Source of the DNA: Chionoecetes opilio
Lineage: Eukaryota > Arthropoda > Malacostraca > Decapoda > Majidae
Length of the DNA: 64,000 nucleotides
Reading direction: 5' to 3'
NCBI GenBank assembly: GCA_016584305.1
Contig: JACEEZ010020410.1
Coordinates: 1 to 64,000 of the forward strand
Positions 11,838-22,829 of the stretch are shown here, one piece after another. Position 1 is the stretch's first letter. Every line of letters begins with the position of its first letter. The notes under the pieces are model-generated. The model made no database searches. It worked only from the letters and a program-made list of their open reading frames with translations, and was not told where the DNA came from. Made by a program: the position numbers and the translations under genes.

Positions 11838-12576
11838 TATTGCCCACTCATGTTATCCATAATCGGCAGTTAGATAGCTATGATAGGTTGTGGATTTTGC
11901 CTGATTTATCTGAAATATGTAATGAGTTAGGATGAATCAATAATTGTTTTCAATTTTGATTAAACAAACTGATTCATGTATATTAGCATTGAAAACCTTG
12001 GTCTGAAAAACCTATTTGTTGATACCTAGAATACATCGGCAATATACACTTAGCGATAGAACAAATTCAAATTGTGTATGAACCACATCGTGTTACTTGG
12101 AGTTCTTGTAGCACGTTTTGAGATGAATTGGGCTACATTTTTTTTCAGTAACATCAACTTAGGTTATAATCCAGTGAAAAAAAGCTTCATGTGATTAATT
12201 AGTGGCCGATAAGCATGATAAGGTTCTCTAAAATGATGAATATTGAAATGTTTTGTCATCATTTTTTATAAAATAATCAATTACAATGACGTTTTGTCCA
12301 CAAATCCTTTCTATGATGTCATTATTGCTTTCCTTGACCTAAAACCATACGTTTAGACACCAAGAACATATTAATAGCTATTAAATGAGTTTAAATGAGT
12401 GAAGATATGACAAATCTAGTTTTCACGGTGGCCATCTTGGATTTTGCTCCATGGCGGAGCTAGCCCGCAATTTTGCGAGGTACATGGGAGCTTATTTTGT
12501 TCAGTATCCTCAAGTCATTTAAAAACCACCTTCAAACCTTGATCAGGAGAAATTAGTCACGGGCTCAATGGTAGGG
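11327..12576 (+). repeat. Right arm of the large inverted repeat
   Basis: Uninterrupted arm. Its inner edge falls inside the codons of the GSDTTTAFFGHGK motif of the gene, so the duplicated part is everything downstream of the last catalytic-type Asp. Its outer edge is at CAATGGTAGGG. Confidence 0.85.
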
Positions 12577-13503
12577 TCCTCTACTATGACCCTTTACACT
12601 GCAACTTTTTGTCAATTTTACTTATTTGCTTTTTTTTTTTTAAATTTATTTTCATATTACTACTCGGTCAATAATCACATTAACTGATTTCTATATGAAA
12701 TTTCACATTTTTACATTGTGTCTTTTTTACTTTTTTTTTTTTTTTTTACTTCTATATTTTCTGCGTAAGAAAAATCAGCTCGTGATGAACGGCATACATT
12801 TCTTACTTTTATTTGGTATGAATTAAGGACGGAATGGTAGAATAGTGTTTCGTGATTAGTGAAATTATAAAAATATATATATAATCATGAGGTTATGAGG
12901 AGGAAGAGATTGAGTTTAGAGCGACAACAATAGTAACAACAATAACAGAAAAACAAGAAGAAGAACAAGAACAAAAAGACTAAAGGAGAAATAATAATAA
13001 TAAGAAGAAAAGGATAAACAAGAAGAAACAAAAATAGATAAGAATAAAATGAAGAAAATAGAAAATAGGAAAAAATGCAAAAAAGAAGCGAAAAATAAGA
13101 AGAGATGAGAAGAAAAAGTAATGGCAACCAGATAACAACGACGAAGACAAAAAAAATTGAGGAGCAAAAATAGAAAATAAAGTGACAAATAACCCAGGTA
13201 TTAGTAAAGTGAGGCGATGATGAATAGCAGGTCGGCGGGTATCGATCAGGGGACACAGGTTTTGTCAGCGACCCTCCAGCCAGCCAGCCACCTTAAAACC
13301 TCGCATCTTTCTGCACCGTGTTGGTATTAGTCTCGGCGGCAATACCAGAATTTTTTTCTTACTGTTTCTTTTTCCCTTTTTTCTTTTGATTTCTTTACTC
13401 TTTATTTTTGTTATATTACTTTCTTTTCTGTTTATTTATTTTTATTTTTTATCTGTTTATTTATGTTGTTCTTCACATAAGTTTTTATCCTATATATATT
13501 TAG

Positions 13504-13504
<1 letters not shown>
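12577..13504. other. Low-complexity non-coding interval
   Basis: T-rich runs (12630-12755), AT-rich sequence, a purine-rich A/G stretch (about 12895-13170) and a T-rich stretch after 13350. Open frames here are compositional. Nothing else is recognised. Confidence 0.6.
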
Positions 13505-13574
<70 letters not shown>

Positions 13575-13581
13575 TATATAT

Positions 13582-13619
<38 letters not shown>
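13505..13619. repeat. (AT)n microsatellite
   Basis: AT dinucleotide run with two small phase breaks. Confidence 0.95.
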
Positions 13620-13621
<2 letters not shown>

Positions 13622-14023
13622 TTTCCATCATTTTTTTTCCTATTTTGCCTGATTTTTATTTGTTCTTTAACTATTTGTTGTTCTAAAAAGTGTTCCATTT
13701 TCTTTTTTTCATTAATTACCTTTTCTTCCATTATTTTTTTTTTTTATCTAGAGTACTAATGTTTATCAAAGTTTTGTTATTCCTTATTTTATCAAAGTTT
13801 GTGTTATTTATATTTATCTTCAGAATCTCATACCAACGATTTCTATTTTTACTTCCACGATCGTATATATTTTTAAAACTAACACTACGACGAACTATAA
13901 TCATTCACGTATAATATGTACGAAATGAACGAAGCTTGCAATGAACATTCCACGAATACGAGAGCAGCTTAAACTATCATAAATCTTTTGAGAATGTGAT
14001 GATTATATGAAATATGTTATGTG
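13620..14023. other. T-rich non-coding interval
   Basis: Sequence between the AT run and the LTR element. No gene is recognised. The last four bases before the LTR are part of its target-site duplication TAAC (14024-14027). Confidence 0.5.
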
Positions 14024-14027
14024 TAAC

Positions 14028-15116
14028 TGTAATGCCCGTTATTCGGAAGAGATAGGATGGGAATTCCTATCATACAATCCCCGGGTTATGTCCGTAAGCA
14101 ATTCAATCTTTTCGTTTCTCGTGAAATGTATTTTCTTTCTTCCTATCTCCCATTTCTATCTTCCTTCCTTCCCTCACTCCCTCCCCCCATACACTCCGAG
14201 TACGAGTCAAAATTCGTGGGACACTTATTTCGCGATCATTGATAACTAGTGGATTCAAAGCTTTTCATCCTCCCCTCACCCTCCTATCAGATCAAGGAAC
14301 ACTCCTAGATTCTTAATGTCCTGCAAACTAGACACAATAGTGACAGATCACGTTCATAAATGGATGGGTTAGTAGAGTTATTTGCTAAATTAAAAGTCGA
14401 CCAAATTTATGTCTCGACTCCACTACCTCGTCTCTCAAAAAAACGCGTTCGTATGCTTGAATGAACGAAAATAACACTTTCCCCGGATATTAGAATAAAC
14501 ATATTAAATTCTTCTATATTAAAGTTGAAGAACTGTATTATAGGCAGCCATTTCATGTATACCTATAGTGCTCAGTCGTCTCTCCACTCTTTTCAAGAAA
14601 CCAGGCCACATGGTACAGTGAATCCCACACCAACTCATTACTCTCACATTTTCTCCCCTATATATATATTCCATGTATACCTATAGTGCTCAGTTGATAC
14701 GGACATAGGTGGTAGTTCTAAGAATGTGATTCGGTGAGGCAGGTTATGCTCTAAAGAGCTTCCCTGCGCCAAAATAAGAGTTATATATGTATCTACGATC
14801 TCAAACAAGAGACATAATGTTTCATGGTGAATAAATAGGATGATGTTTCAAATATAGTTCTTGTGTTTATTGCAAAAAAAACCCAGGTGATTATTCTGTG
14901 TTAGGACAGTAATTCTCCACACTTCCAAAAGAGTTTCAGCTTTACTCGGTGAAATACAGTCATATCAATCACGACTACAGTTTCAACCAAGATATAATTT
15001 CCTGTCAAATAGACAACTTTCTTGTAGTTTTGCGGTGGGATTTTTTTTTAATATCGGTCATAAGATACAATAAGTTTTAAAGTTTTCAAAATTAATATAA
15101 AAACCCTGGCACCACA
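14028..15116 (+). repeat. 5' LTR
   Basis: Begins TG and ends CA. The first 530 bases match 16820-17357 with about a dozen differences. Further matches occur at about 14683-14990 (CTCAAACAAGAGACATAAT, GATTATTCTGTGTTAGGACA). It lacks most of the middle of the 3' LTR and the 23-base tandem repeats, which is why it is 700 bases shorter. Confidence 0.85.
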
Positions 15117-15117
15117 C

Positions 15118-15135
15118 TGGTGACTAAAGCGGTGG
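15118..15135 (+). promoter_or_regulatory. Candidate tRNA primer-binding site
   Basis: TGGTGACTAAAGCGGTGG starts one base after the LTR end. TGG pairs with the CCA end of a tRNA, as required for minus-strand priming. The exact tRNA was not identified. Confidence 0.55.
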
Positions 15136-15253
15136 TATATTATTTCCTACAAATAACAGCAACAGAATCTCACCTGGGAAAATAGCAAGATAAAGTCAAA
15201 TTTCGGTAAATTTTCATACAGTAATCGATCATTATAGTAGGCTCATTAGATCT

Positions 15254-15270
15254 TTCCCCCTATAAACCAA
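15254..15270 (+). promoter_or_regulatory. Candidate TATA box upstream of the tubulin-like ORF
   Basis: CCCCCTATAAACCAAAC lies about 220 bases before the ORF start. It is followed by a GC-rich leader (15290-15477) unlike the AT-rich surroundings. The pattern suggests a captured promoter and leader, but this is inference from sequence alone. Confidence 0.35.
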
Positions 15271-15477
15271 ACATCCTACACACATGAACCATGACCATGT
15301 GGCAGTGAGCTGTAAGAAGCGAGCCGACACAGCCGTCACCGCCACCACAGCCAGCCACTTCAGCCAGGCCGCATGCCGCGCGCCTAGCCGCCACGCTCGC
15401 CTCATCGATGCCGCGCTTCACCGCCGTAGCCGCCATTCCTAGCCGCCACGCCACCCACACGCCTCGACACCGCCAAC

Positions 15478-15891
15478 ATGTCGAAGAAAGGACGTGAAGC
15501 CGCGTCGGGAGGGAAGTCCTGGATCTCTCTCAGCCTACCCACTGACGTCGTCATGAGTTACGCTAATAACCCCAGCGCTAAGAACATGTACATCATCGCC
15601 GCTGTGAGCGACATCGTGGACGCCACCTCCAAGAAGGGCGACACAGACTCAGGCAGGGACACACTCTTAGTTTCCAAGATCCTAGAGGAGTTCCCAGACA
15701 AGAAAATGGTTACCTTCTCGGTTGTCCCATCGCCTAAGGTATCCGAGCAATACAGCGCCATACTATCCATCCACCGTCTGGCCAAAGACGCCAGCGACGT
15801 TTGCTGCGTCGATAGCAAGGAGCTCGACGACATCTGCTTCCGCACTCTCAAGCTTCAAAACCCGACCTACGGAGACCTTCTAGAAGACTAA
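15478..15891 (+). CDS. Beta-tubulin-derived ORF inside an LTR element
   Basis: An uninterrupted 137-codon frame with a good start context (CCAACATG) after a GC-rich leader. The C-terminal 75 residues resemble beta-tubulin around residues 145-225: [35 protein letters not shown], and [25 protein letters not shown] and DICFRTLKL are diagnostic of beta rather than alpha tubulin. Against the family it lacks a few residues after PKVS, and the glycine-rich GTP-binding loop (GGGTGSG) is replaced by GDTDSG, so nucleotide binding is unlikely. The N-terminal 55 residues are not recognised. The ORF has no introns and uses GC-ending codons, consistent with capture from processed mRNA. It stops right after GDLLED, far short of the normal 445 residues. 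Whether it is translated is unknown. Confidence 0.7.
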   Translation: MSKKGREAASGGKSWISLSLPTDVVMSYANNPSAKNMYIIAAVSDIVDATSKKGDTDSGRDTLLVSKILEEFPDKKMVTFSVVPSPKVSEQYSAILSIHRLAKDASDVCCVDSKELDDICFRTLKLQNPTYGDLLED

Positions 15892-16819
15892 TCGAGGAGT
15901 GTTCAGTGCAGTGTTAGTTAAGCATTAGTTAAATGTTAGAAAATCGAGGAAGAATTATTTTGAACATGAACATTGATAATATATTTTATGAACTTGAAAG
16001 GTTAATACCTACTCTGTTTAGGGTAGTTGTAGCGTCACCCGGTTATTACTCGTGGGGAAATCAAATCGAAAGTGTTAAATGTAAAACATTGACCAGGATT
16101 CAAAACAAACTGAGGGTCAGTAAGTTCTTAATATATCCAGGTAAGAGGTTGATTGGGATACCAGTCTCTCATTGAATTTCATTAACAGACTCAGTATGGT
16201 TCGGTGAGTCTTCAAGGTATTTTAATTCAAGTTACAGTCAACCCGACTTGCGGTGTATTCAGGTGAAGATTAAGCGAAAAGTGTTAAATGTAAATTACTG
16301 AGTCAAGGGTAGTGTAGGTCAGACTAGATGAAACAATTTTCTCTAGGAGATTTCTCATTTCTAGAATTCAGAGTGTCTGGTTTTCAATGCTCAGCCTGGT
16401 TCGGTGAGGAGTATTTTAGTTCGAGATAGCAGTACTGCTACTCACTTCACAGTCGACCAGCTTGAGGTGTGGCGGATATTTCAGGACTCGTAAGGCTCTC
16501 GTTATCTAACCAGAGGGTAGCCGGTGTGCGCCCCTGGGACGAACCTTCCGCCGAGAATACAGGTACTGAGTCAGGATATGACGACCACGTTACTACCCAG
16601 GTCAGAGGTCGATTGGGATATTTCCTTTCATTGAATATTCGTGTAATCTAAACACAAGCAGACACCCGTTTTCAAAGAATAGAAGAATCTCCATTAAATT
16701 CACTGTAAATTCGTCCCATACATACACCTCCTCTTGACACAGCTTTAGAAAGGAAACAAAAGATCCGTGAGTAGTTAATTTGATATTGAAGAATTTAATT
16801 TTCCCGGAGAATAGACGTG
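15892..16819 (+). other. Interior non-coding part of the LTR element with degenerate internal repeats
   Basis: No ORF with a recognisable domain. Several phrases recur: AAGTGTTAAATGTAAA near 16070 and 16282, GGTTCGGTGAG near 16198 and 16398, and AGAGGTYGATTGGGATA near 16143 and 16604. The stretch therefore looks like two or three decayed tandem copies of a segment of about 200 bases. No strong polypurine tract is visible just before the 3' LTR. Confidence 0.5.
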
Positions 16820-18616
16820 TGTAATGCCCGTTATTCGGAAGAGATAGGATGGGAATTCCTATCATACAATCCCCGGGTTATGTCCGTAAGCAATTCAATC
16901 TTTTCGTTTCTCGTGAAATTTATCTTCTTTCTTCCTATCTCCCATTTCTATCTTCCTTGCTTCCCTCACTCCCTCCCCCCATACACTCCGAGTACGAGTC
17001 AAAATTCGTGGGACACTTATTTCGCGATCATTGATAACTAGTGGATTCAAAGCTTTGCATCCTCCCCTCACCTCACTATCAGATCAAGGAACACTCCTAG
17101 ATTCTTAATGTCCTTCAAACTAGACACAATAGTGACAGATCACGTTCATAAATGGATGTGTTAGTAGAGTTATTTGCTAAATTAAAAGTCGACCTAATTT
17201 ATGTCTCGACTCCACTACCTCGTCTCTCAAAAAAACGCGTTCGTATGCTTGAACGAACGAAAATAACACTTTCCCCGGATATTAGAATAAAAATATTAAA
17301 TTCTTCTATATCAAAGTTGAAGAACTGTATTATAGGCAGCCATTTCATGTATACTTGTTTCATTAGTTAATTAAAGTCATTCATGGGCTGATAATCCCTT
17401 CAGGGGAAGCCGTTCAGGGTATCCAAACATTCCCTTTCTTCCCGCCTTTCATCCCAACCTCGCCTTAGTTACCCTCGAGGGAGCCAGTCGTCTCTCCACT
17501 TTTCTCCAGGTAAGACCTCGGTACCTTGCTCCTATCACCCCCCCCTTCCTTGTTATATTATATCTATCTATATTCTCATATAGGTACAGTTGTTCAGTTT
17601 CACTAACGCATAGGAGGCCTGCCCCATCCTTATAAGTGTTATTAAGCGAGTCGTCTCTCCACTTTTCTCCAGACTCAGACGGGCGTCTCAGACTGACAAA
17701 AAAAACCCGTCACATGGTTTTTTTTGTGAAACGCAAATAACATTCTTACTCTTATATTCCCCCCTTATATTTTCCATGTATAACTATAAGTATTCAGCGG
17801 TATGTTACATAAGTGAATGATAATTCATTAATAGGATTCAGTGAGGAAGGTTATGCTCATAAGAGCTTTCCTTTATCAGATGGGGAGAGCCTTCCTTTAT
17901 CAGATGGGGAGAGCTTTCCTGTATCAGAGTGTAGAATTTTTCCTGTATCAGAGTGTAAAGCTTTCCTGTATCAGAGTGTAGAATTTTTCCTGTATCAGAG
18001 TGTAAAGTTTTCCTGTATGAGATTGGAGAGCTTTCTTGTATCAGATTGGAGCGCTTTCCTGTGTCAGGGTGGAGAGCTTTCTTGTGTTGGATTAGAGCTT
18101 ATAGGTGTGTCTGAGATCTCAAACAAGAGACATAATACTTCAGGATGAATAAATAGGATGATGTTTCAAATATAGTTCTTGTGTCATTTAGTAGAAACCT
18201 CAGGTGATTATTCTGTGTTAGGACAGTAATTCCCCACACTTCCAAAAGAGTGTCAGCCTTACTCGGTATAATTCCACGTATCAACCACGACTACCAAGAT
18301 AAATCTAATATATATCTATTCAAACATGCCCAGGAAGTAAAACCATAGAACTACTTGCCTGAGCTGGTGGCAGCATTTCCCCTTACCCCTTAACTCATAC
18401 CCTTTCCCATTAACCTTAACTCCTACTCCTTCCCCTTAAGTTCATTCCCATTTCAATACTCTCCGCAGCGAGAAGTGTTCGTACTATAATCAAATAGTGA
18501 AGTCATAAGACAAATTTCAATTCTCAATTCAGTTGTAATCAATGTAAAATCCTAATCAATTAATATCATTCAATAAGAAAGGCACCAGGAACAACCCACA
18601 AAACCCTGGCACCACA
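16820..18616 (+). repeat. 3' LTR
   Basis: 1,797-base LTR beginning TGTAATGCCCG and ending GGCACCACA. Compared with the 5' LTR it has an additional middle part (17360-17860) and a tandem-repeat block. The solo LTR at 30780-32629 shares this middle part, so the longer form is probably ancestral and the 5' LTR is deleted or recombined. Confidence 0.85.
17863..18095 (+). repeat. 23-24 bp tandem repeat inside the LTR
   Basis: About ten units of the form GAGCTTTCCTGTATCAGATTGG with substitutions. The solo LTR at 30780 keeps about four units and the 5' LTR less than one, so this block varies in number between copies. Confidence 0.9.
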
Positions 18617-18620
18617 TAAC

Positions 18621-18840
18621 CATATATAGAGTGAGGAAGGGACCCATGTTGAAATATACGTTGATATATGAACATACAATATTTATATATATATATTTCC
18701 ACTTGTAATGAAACATTTGTCGTTACACCACTCGATGAGAATCTTCCGTTAATCTCTCAGGATGAAATATGAACCAAAATTTCGCTTAAAACTTAGGACG
18801 ATAACTAAAATTGGTCCAAAAATGTTGTGTGTGTGTGTGG
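18621..18840. other. Non-coding interval
   Basis: AT-rich flank of the LTR element ending in a short GT run (18822-18839). Nothing else is seen. Confidence 0.5.
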
Positions 18841-19085
18841 GTGTCATTCACCCCATGGTCTTGTCCACGCAAACTGGACTCGCTATCGCCAGTTTTCACC
18901 CATCCCCGGGAGCGGAGCTTGGAGCTCATTATTGACCCATCATAGGTACATGCTAGGACGACCACCACACAAGGCAACAACACCCCTATCCCCTAGTTCA
19001 AGGTGGGACAGTAACCGCCCGAATTTATCAGGTGGAAGAAATCCCCGTAGCGAGCGAGGATTGAACCGGCTAACCACATAAATGG
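18841..19085 (-). mobile_element. Candidate tRNA-related SINE fragment
   Basis: On the minus strand the segment opens with TGGTTAGCCGGTTCAATCCTCG, which contains a tRNA-type B box (GGTTCAATCC), and is followed by about 200 bases of moderately GC-rich non-coding sequence. It lies between two GT microsatellites, a common SINE setting. The A box is not visible, so the assignment is tentative. Confidence 0.35.
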
Positions 19086-19092
19086 CAATGGT

Positions 19093-19240
19093 TGTGTGTG
19101 TGTGTGTGTGTGTGTGTGTTTTTGTGTTGTGTGTGTGTGTGTGTGTGTTGTGTGTGTGTGTGTGTGGTGTGTGTGTGTGTGTGTGTGTTTGTGTGTGTGG
19201 TGGGGGGGGGGGGGGTGTGTGTGTGTGAGTGTGTGAGGTG
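19093..19240 (+). repeat. (GT)n microsatellite with G run
   Basis: Interrupted GT repeat with a G homopolymer near 19203-19215. His/Thr-rich open frames on the opposite strand are artefacts of it. Confidence 0.95.
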
Positions 19241-19660
19241 TGAATGACATGTATTTTCCCGGCATATATATATCATAGATATATTTGTTGAGAGAGTGGC
19301 TGGAGGTTTCCCCGAAGATGGGCCGCGGAGTGACCAGACTAAGGACGTGACCCCCGGACTCATTGACGTGCTGTGAGGCAGTCAGCAGTTTCATTTACTT
19401 TCGAAAGACCTTATTATCATCATTATTATTATAATATATCATGTTTTTCATTGCTATTATAATTTGTTTCTCTACTCGTAATTTTCTTGAGCAAGCGCAA
19501 GGCTAATGCGACGGAAATGTAGCACCGGAGCCCCGCGCAGCATAGCGTGGCCCCCATTCTTTTTTTTACAATATAAATTAGCCTGCGGCCGCCTGGGAGT
19601 GTAATAGGTCTAGCCTGGATAAGCCTAACTAAATAGAATAAGCCAAAGGTATATGGATAG
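19241..19660. other. Non-coding interval
   Basis: Mixed-composition sequence between the GT and GA repeats, with a small ATT-rich run near 19418-19440. No gene is recognised. Confidence 0.5.
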
Positions 19661-19731
19661 GCCGAGAGAGAGAGAGAGAAGAGAGAAAGGGAGGAGAATG
19701 GAGAGAGAGAGGAAGAGAAGAGAGGAGAGAG

Positions 19732-19762
<31 letters not shown>

Positions 19763-19965
19763 GAGAAGATAGAGAGAGAGATATGAGAGAGTAGAGAAGA
19801 GAGGAGAGAGAGAGTGAGAGAGAAGAAGAGAGAAGAGGGAGAGCGAGAGCGATGAGATATAGATGAGAGATAGCAGAGATGATACGAGTAGAGAGCGAGC
19901 GAGAAGAAGAGATAGCGCTAGAATCTAAGAGCAGAGATACGAGAAGAGAGCGCGAGAGAGAAGAA
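19661..19965 (+). repeat. (GA)n-rich degenerate microsatellite
   Basis: Purine tract of GA repeats that becomes increasingly interrupted toward 19965. Confidence 0.9.
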
Positions 19966-20303
19966 TATAGTGCATTCCATCAACTAAATGGAACCAGAAA
20001 TACGGTAAATCATTTACCAAGCCAAAACATGAGATCGATTTCAGATAGTGAATAGTACACAGTCCAGCGAGTTAAGAAGCTTTTGACCTGATTGTTCCAG
20101 AGTTGGAACAAAAGCACAGCTAGGTTCCTTAAACCATTTGATAGGAATAGAAGGATGTACTTTTTTAGTGACGTCACATTCAGAGATTCGTGAAAAGATA
20201 TCCTTTAATTTTCTAAGCCGACTCAGTACTGGCTCCCATGCCGGTAAGACGTACCCACTGTAACTAGTGGGAGCAGGCAGTTAGGAAGCAGCTTAGAGCA
20301 AGC
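19966..20303. other. Non-coding interval
   Basis: Sequence between the GA-rich repeat and the first SINE copy. No coding or structural signature was recognised. Confidence 0.5.
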
Positions 20304-20645
20304 GGGGAGGCGTAGCGGAGTGGTTAGCGTCCTCCTAACGGCGTTCGTCGGTGACCCAAGTTTGATCCCCGAAGATGAACCAAAACCTTTCTGCCCGTCG
20401 AGTGGCCTAAGAACACCCACATGCCCTGACCCATCAACTCTACCTTCGATTGCGAGTGCATCGAGGACAAAGGGGGTGTGGCATGCGCCTCTAAATCACG
20501 GCGTCACTATAAGAATCCTGCCTTCGCCACCACGGCGAGGACCAACCATCAGGCCCTCAAGTGAACCCAGACCTACCATCCGAGCCCTAAGTCACCACTG
20601 CCTACAGGCGTATATGCACACATGTAAAAAGAAAAAAAAAAAAAA
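20304..20645 (+). mobile_element. tRNA-derived SINE, copy 1 (best preserved)
   Basis: The head GTAGCGGAGTGGTTAGCG fits an RNA polymerase III A box and AAGTTTGATCCCC a B box about 40 bases on, the arrangement of a tRNA. A body of about 270 bases follows (GTGGCCTAAGAACACCCACATG, CCTTCGCCACCACGGCGAGG) and an A-rich tail ends at 20645. Three further copies are at 27484, 50703 (minus) and 52821. Confidence 0.85.
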
Positions 20646-21285
20646 TGTGGTACGGGGAAAGTGAGATGTTGGCGTGGAAGACAATTGTTAGCTATAACCG
20701 TTGTTAATAAAAATAAAAAGACCAGCGATCGTCATTTCCCGCCTCAGTGCAAAAACACACATCACCCTACGTGGTGGCCCGTCTGCCGAGATTCCAACCA
20801 GTGAGCGAGAAAGCGACGCAGTGGCGTCATTTCAGCAAAAGCCAAGGTATTGCAAGGTACCTTTGAATTTTTTTTTTTTTCAAATCATTTGTGCAATAGT
20901 CCCATTTTGGTGATTTGTGAGTCTTACATTCATTTTTATAATATGAACTAGCAGAAACACCCGTCGTTTGGGGACTGGGTTTGAAAAGAGTGACAAAATT
21001 GTTCTAATACATATTCCCAGTTATTCACTTCAACTGTATTGAACATGTATAACAAATGTCTGCTAAATTTTCTCTATATGATAAGCGTTTCCTTCTGGCC
21101 AATGTAATATACGAATTGACTTAATTTTTTTTTTTTATTCTGCACGCAGCGCGGCCATTTTAAGGTGGCGGGCCTATTTTTGAGAATTGTGACTATTACC
21201 ATTGCTTTCTCCGGGAAATTCTAGCAAATGAATAAATTTTTAGTTTTTTATACGTATATTCTATTGCTTTCTTCCTAAATGAGAG

Positions 21286-22381
21286 CAGTGGTTCCCACCT
21301 TTTGGGGCCGTTACCCAAATGCAACATTTTCCCAGTCCCATTACCCCTAGGCTATGGTCGGCTCTAAACTTAATGTTTTGCACGGGTTGGTTTTTCACTT
21401 GTAACATCTCAAGACTGACGTGGTGCGAGCGCCGTAGGTGCAAAGCCCTGCACGGCTTGGGTCTGGGGCCCACCCCGCAGGGCCCCGAAAATGTTTTAAA
21501 GGTTTTTTGGCATGCTTTGTACTGCAATCTTACGTATATTTTGGAGCCATTCCTCATTCACAACCGATTAATTTTATTTAGATATTAATAAACATTTTAA
21601 ACCACCGTCCTCCGCACCTACACCCATAGGCGTATGGGACTCGTTGGTTTGAAGGGGGGGGGCCGGGCAGAGTTGTTGATTTGCCCGCATTTCACACAGA
21701 GTAAAGAACACTCTTTCTACGAAAACACTGCATGAATGCAGGGGGGAAATTAATTTAACGTTCTTAATTTTGTCAGTGATTCTAACCTCATAAGTGACAT
21801 ATTGTGCAAACGAATTTGCAAACATTTATTCACTCGAAAGTGTCTGACAAATATACGTGTCGTCTATACCATTTCTATAGTGCATGGGTGTAATGTAAGA
21901 ATAAAAGATGCGAGGTAAGCGAGCACAAAAAAATTGAAATGTCATGTTTTAAGAGGATATTAGGACAATGTAACTCGAAAACGAGAATTTTATGCTCCAC
22001 ATTCCCAAAACTACCCATATTCCAAAGCAGAAAAAAAAGAGGGACTACAATACCTTTCTGGATTAAATTGCCCGAGTTTTGTACGGATTTTTGACCGTTG
22101 GACCATGGTCTAAACCTTCCTTTGTGGGCACATCGTAAAAAGTCTTTGGGTTTTCGGCACAAAGGTGTATAACTGCACATATGCTACACTTAGGTGACAC
22201 AGATAGTTCACGCAAATTAAACTTTCAATTGATTTATTTTCATCTACACATTCAGCACGATCTGTTCATATACTTTTCATAACATTGAAAAATACTTTTC
22301 AGTTCAGTTGCCTCTATTACCCCCCCCGAGGTATAGCTCATTACCCCCGGGGGTAATTTTACCCCCCCAGTTGGACCACTG
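21286..22381. mobile_element. Candidate non-autonomous hAT-like segment
   Basis: Starts CAGTGGTTCCCACCTTTTGG and ends with a sequence whose reverse complement is CAGTGGTCCAACTGGGG, a familiar hAT-type terminus. Both ends continue into GTTACCC/GTAAAATTACCC-like blocks. No coding domain lies inside. The expected 8-base duplication is not clear. Confidence 0.45.
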
Positions 22382-22829
22382 CTATAGATGGACAGAACAG
22401 ACAGACAGACACACAGACGTTTCAGCTTTATTATATAGATTAATTAATCAAAGTAATGATAGAAGGAGTCAACTACAGTCTTTAAGTATAGGGGCATATT
22501 TTTTTATTGAAATATGAACAACAGTGATTACAGGCACCCCATCGGGGTAAAATAGCCAGATTCCAGGTCACCTGGTGGATTCAGTGGAGTTCGTGTTTCA
22601 TTGGAGATGGAGCAGTGCAGGACAGGTTGCATGTGGGTTGATGCTAGAAAGCCTGTAGAAACGAGAAAAGCTAGATTTTAGTTTCATTTTTATTCTCCAG
22701 AAACCAGAGCTGTGGTAAGAAATGATGTTTTTTATGAGTTTTGCTTGTGAAATCTAATAATAACAATATGGTCATAATATTTCTATACTTAGATTACTAA
22801 AGATCATCTTATAACAATTAGATTGGCTC

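Larger units (their letters stand above)
14028..18616 (+). mobile_element. Non-autonomous LTR element carrying a beta-tubulin-derived ORF
   Basis: Two LTR copies in direct orientation (14028-15116 and 16820-18616), both opening TGTAATGCCCG and closing CCCTGGCACCACA, flank a 1.7 kb interior. The whole unit is bounded by the 4-base direct repeat TAAC (14024-14027 and 18617-18620), as expected for integrase-mediated insertion. A primer-binding-like TGGTGACTAAAGCGG follows the 5' LTR after one base. The interior has no gag, protease, RT, RNase H or integrase motif in any frame; its only recognisable coding sequence is a beta-tubulin-like segment at 15478-15891. It must have relied on enzymes from another element. 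A solo LTR of the same family lies at 30780-32629. Confidence 0.85.

Noticed and set aside
12885..13256. 123-codon minus-strand frame rich in Phe, Ser and Leu
   Set aside because: It is the complement of a purine-rich low-complexity tract.
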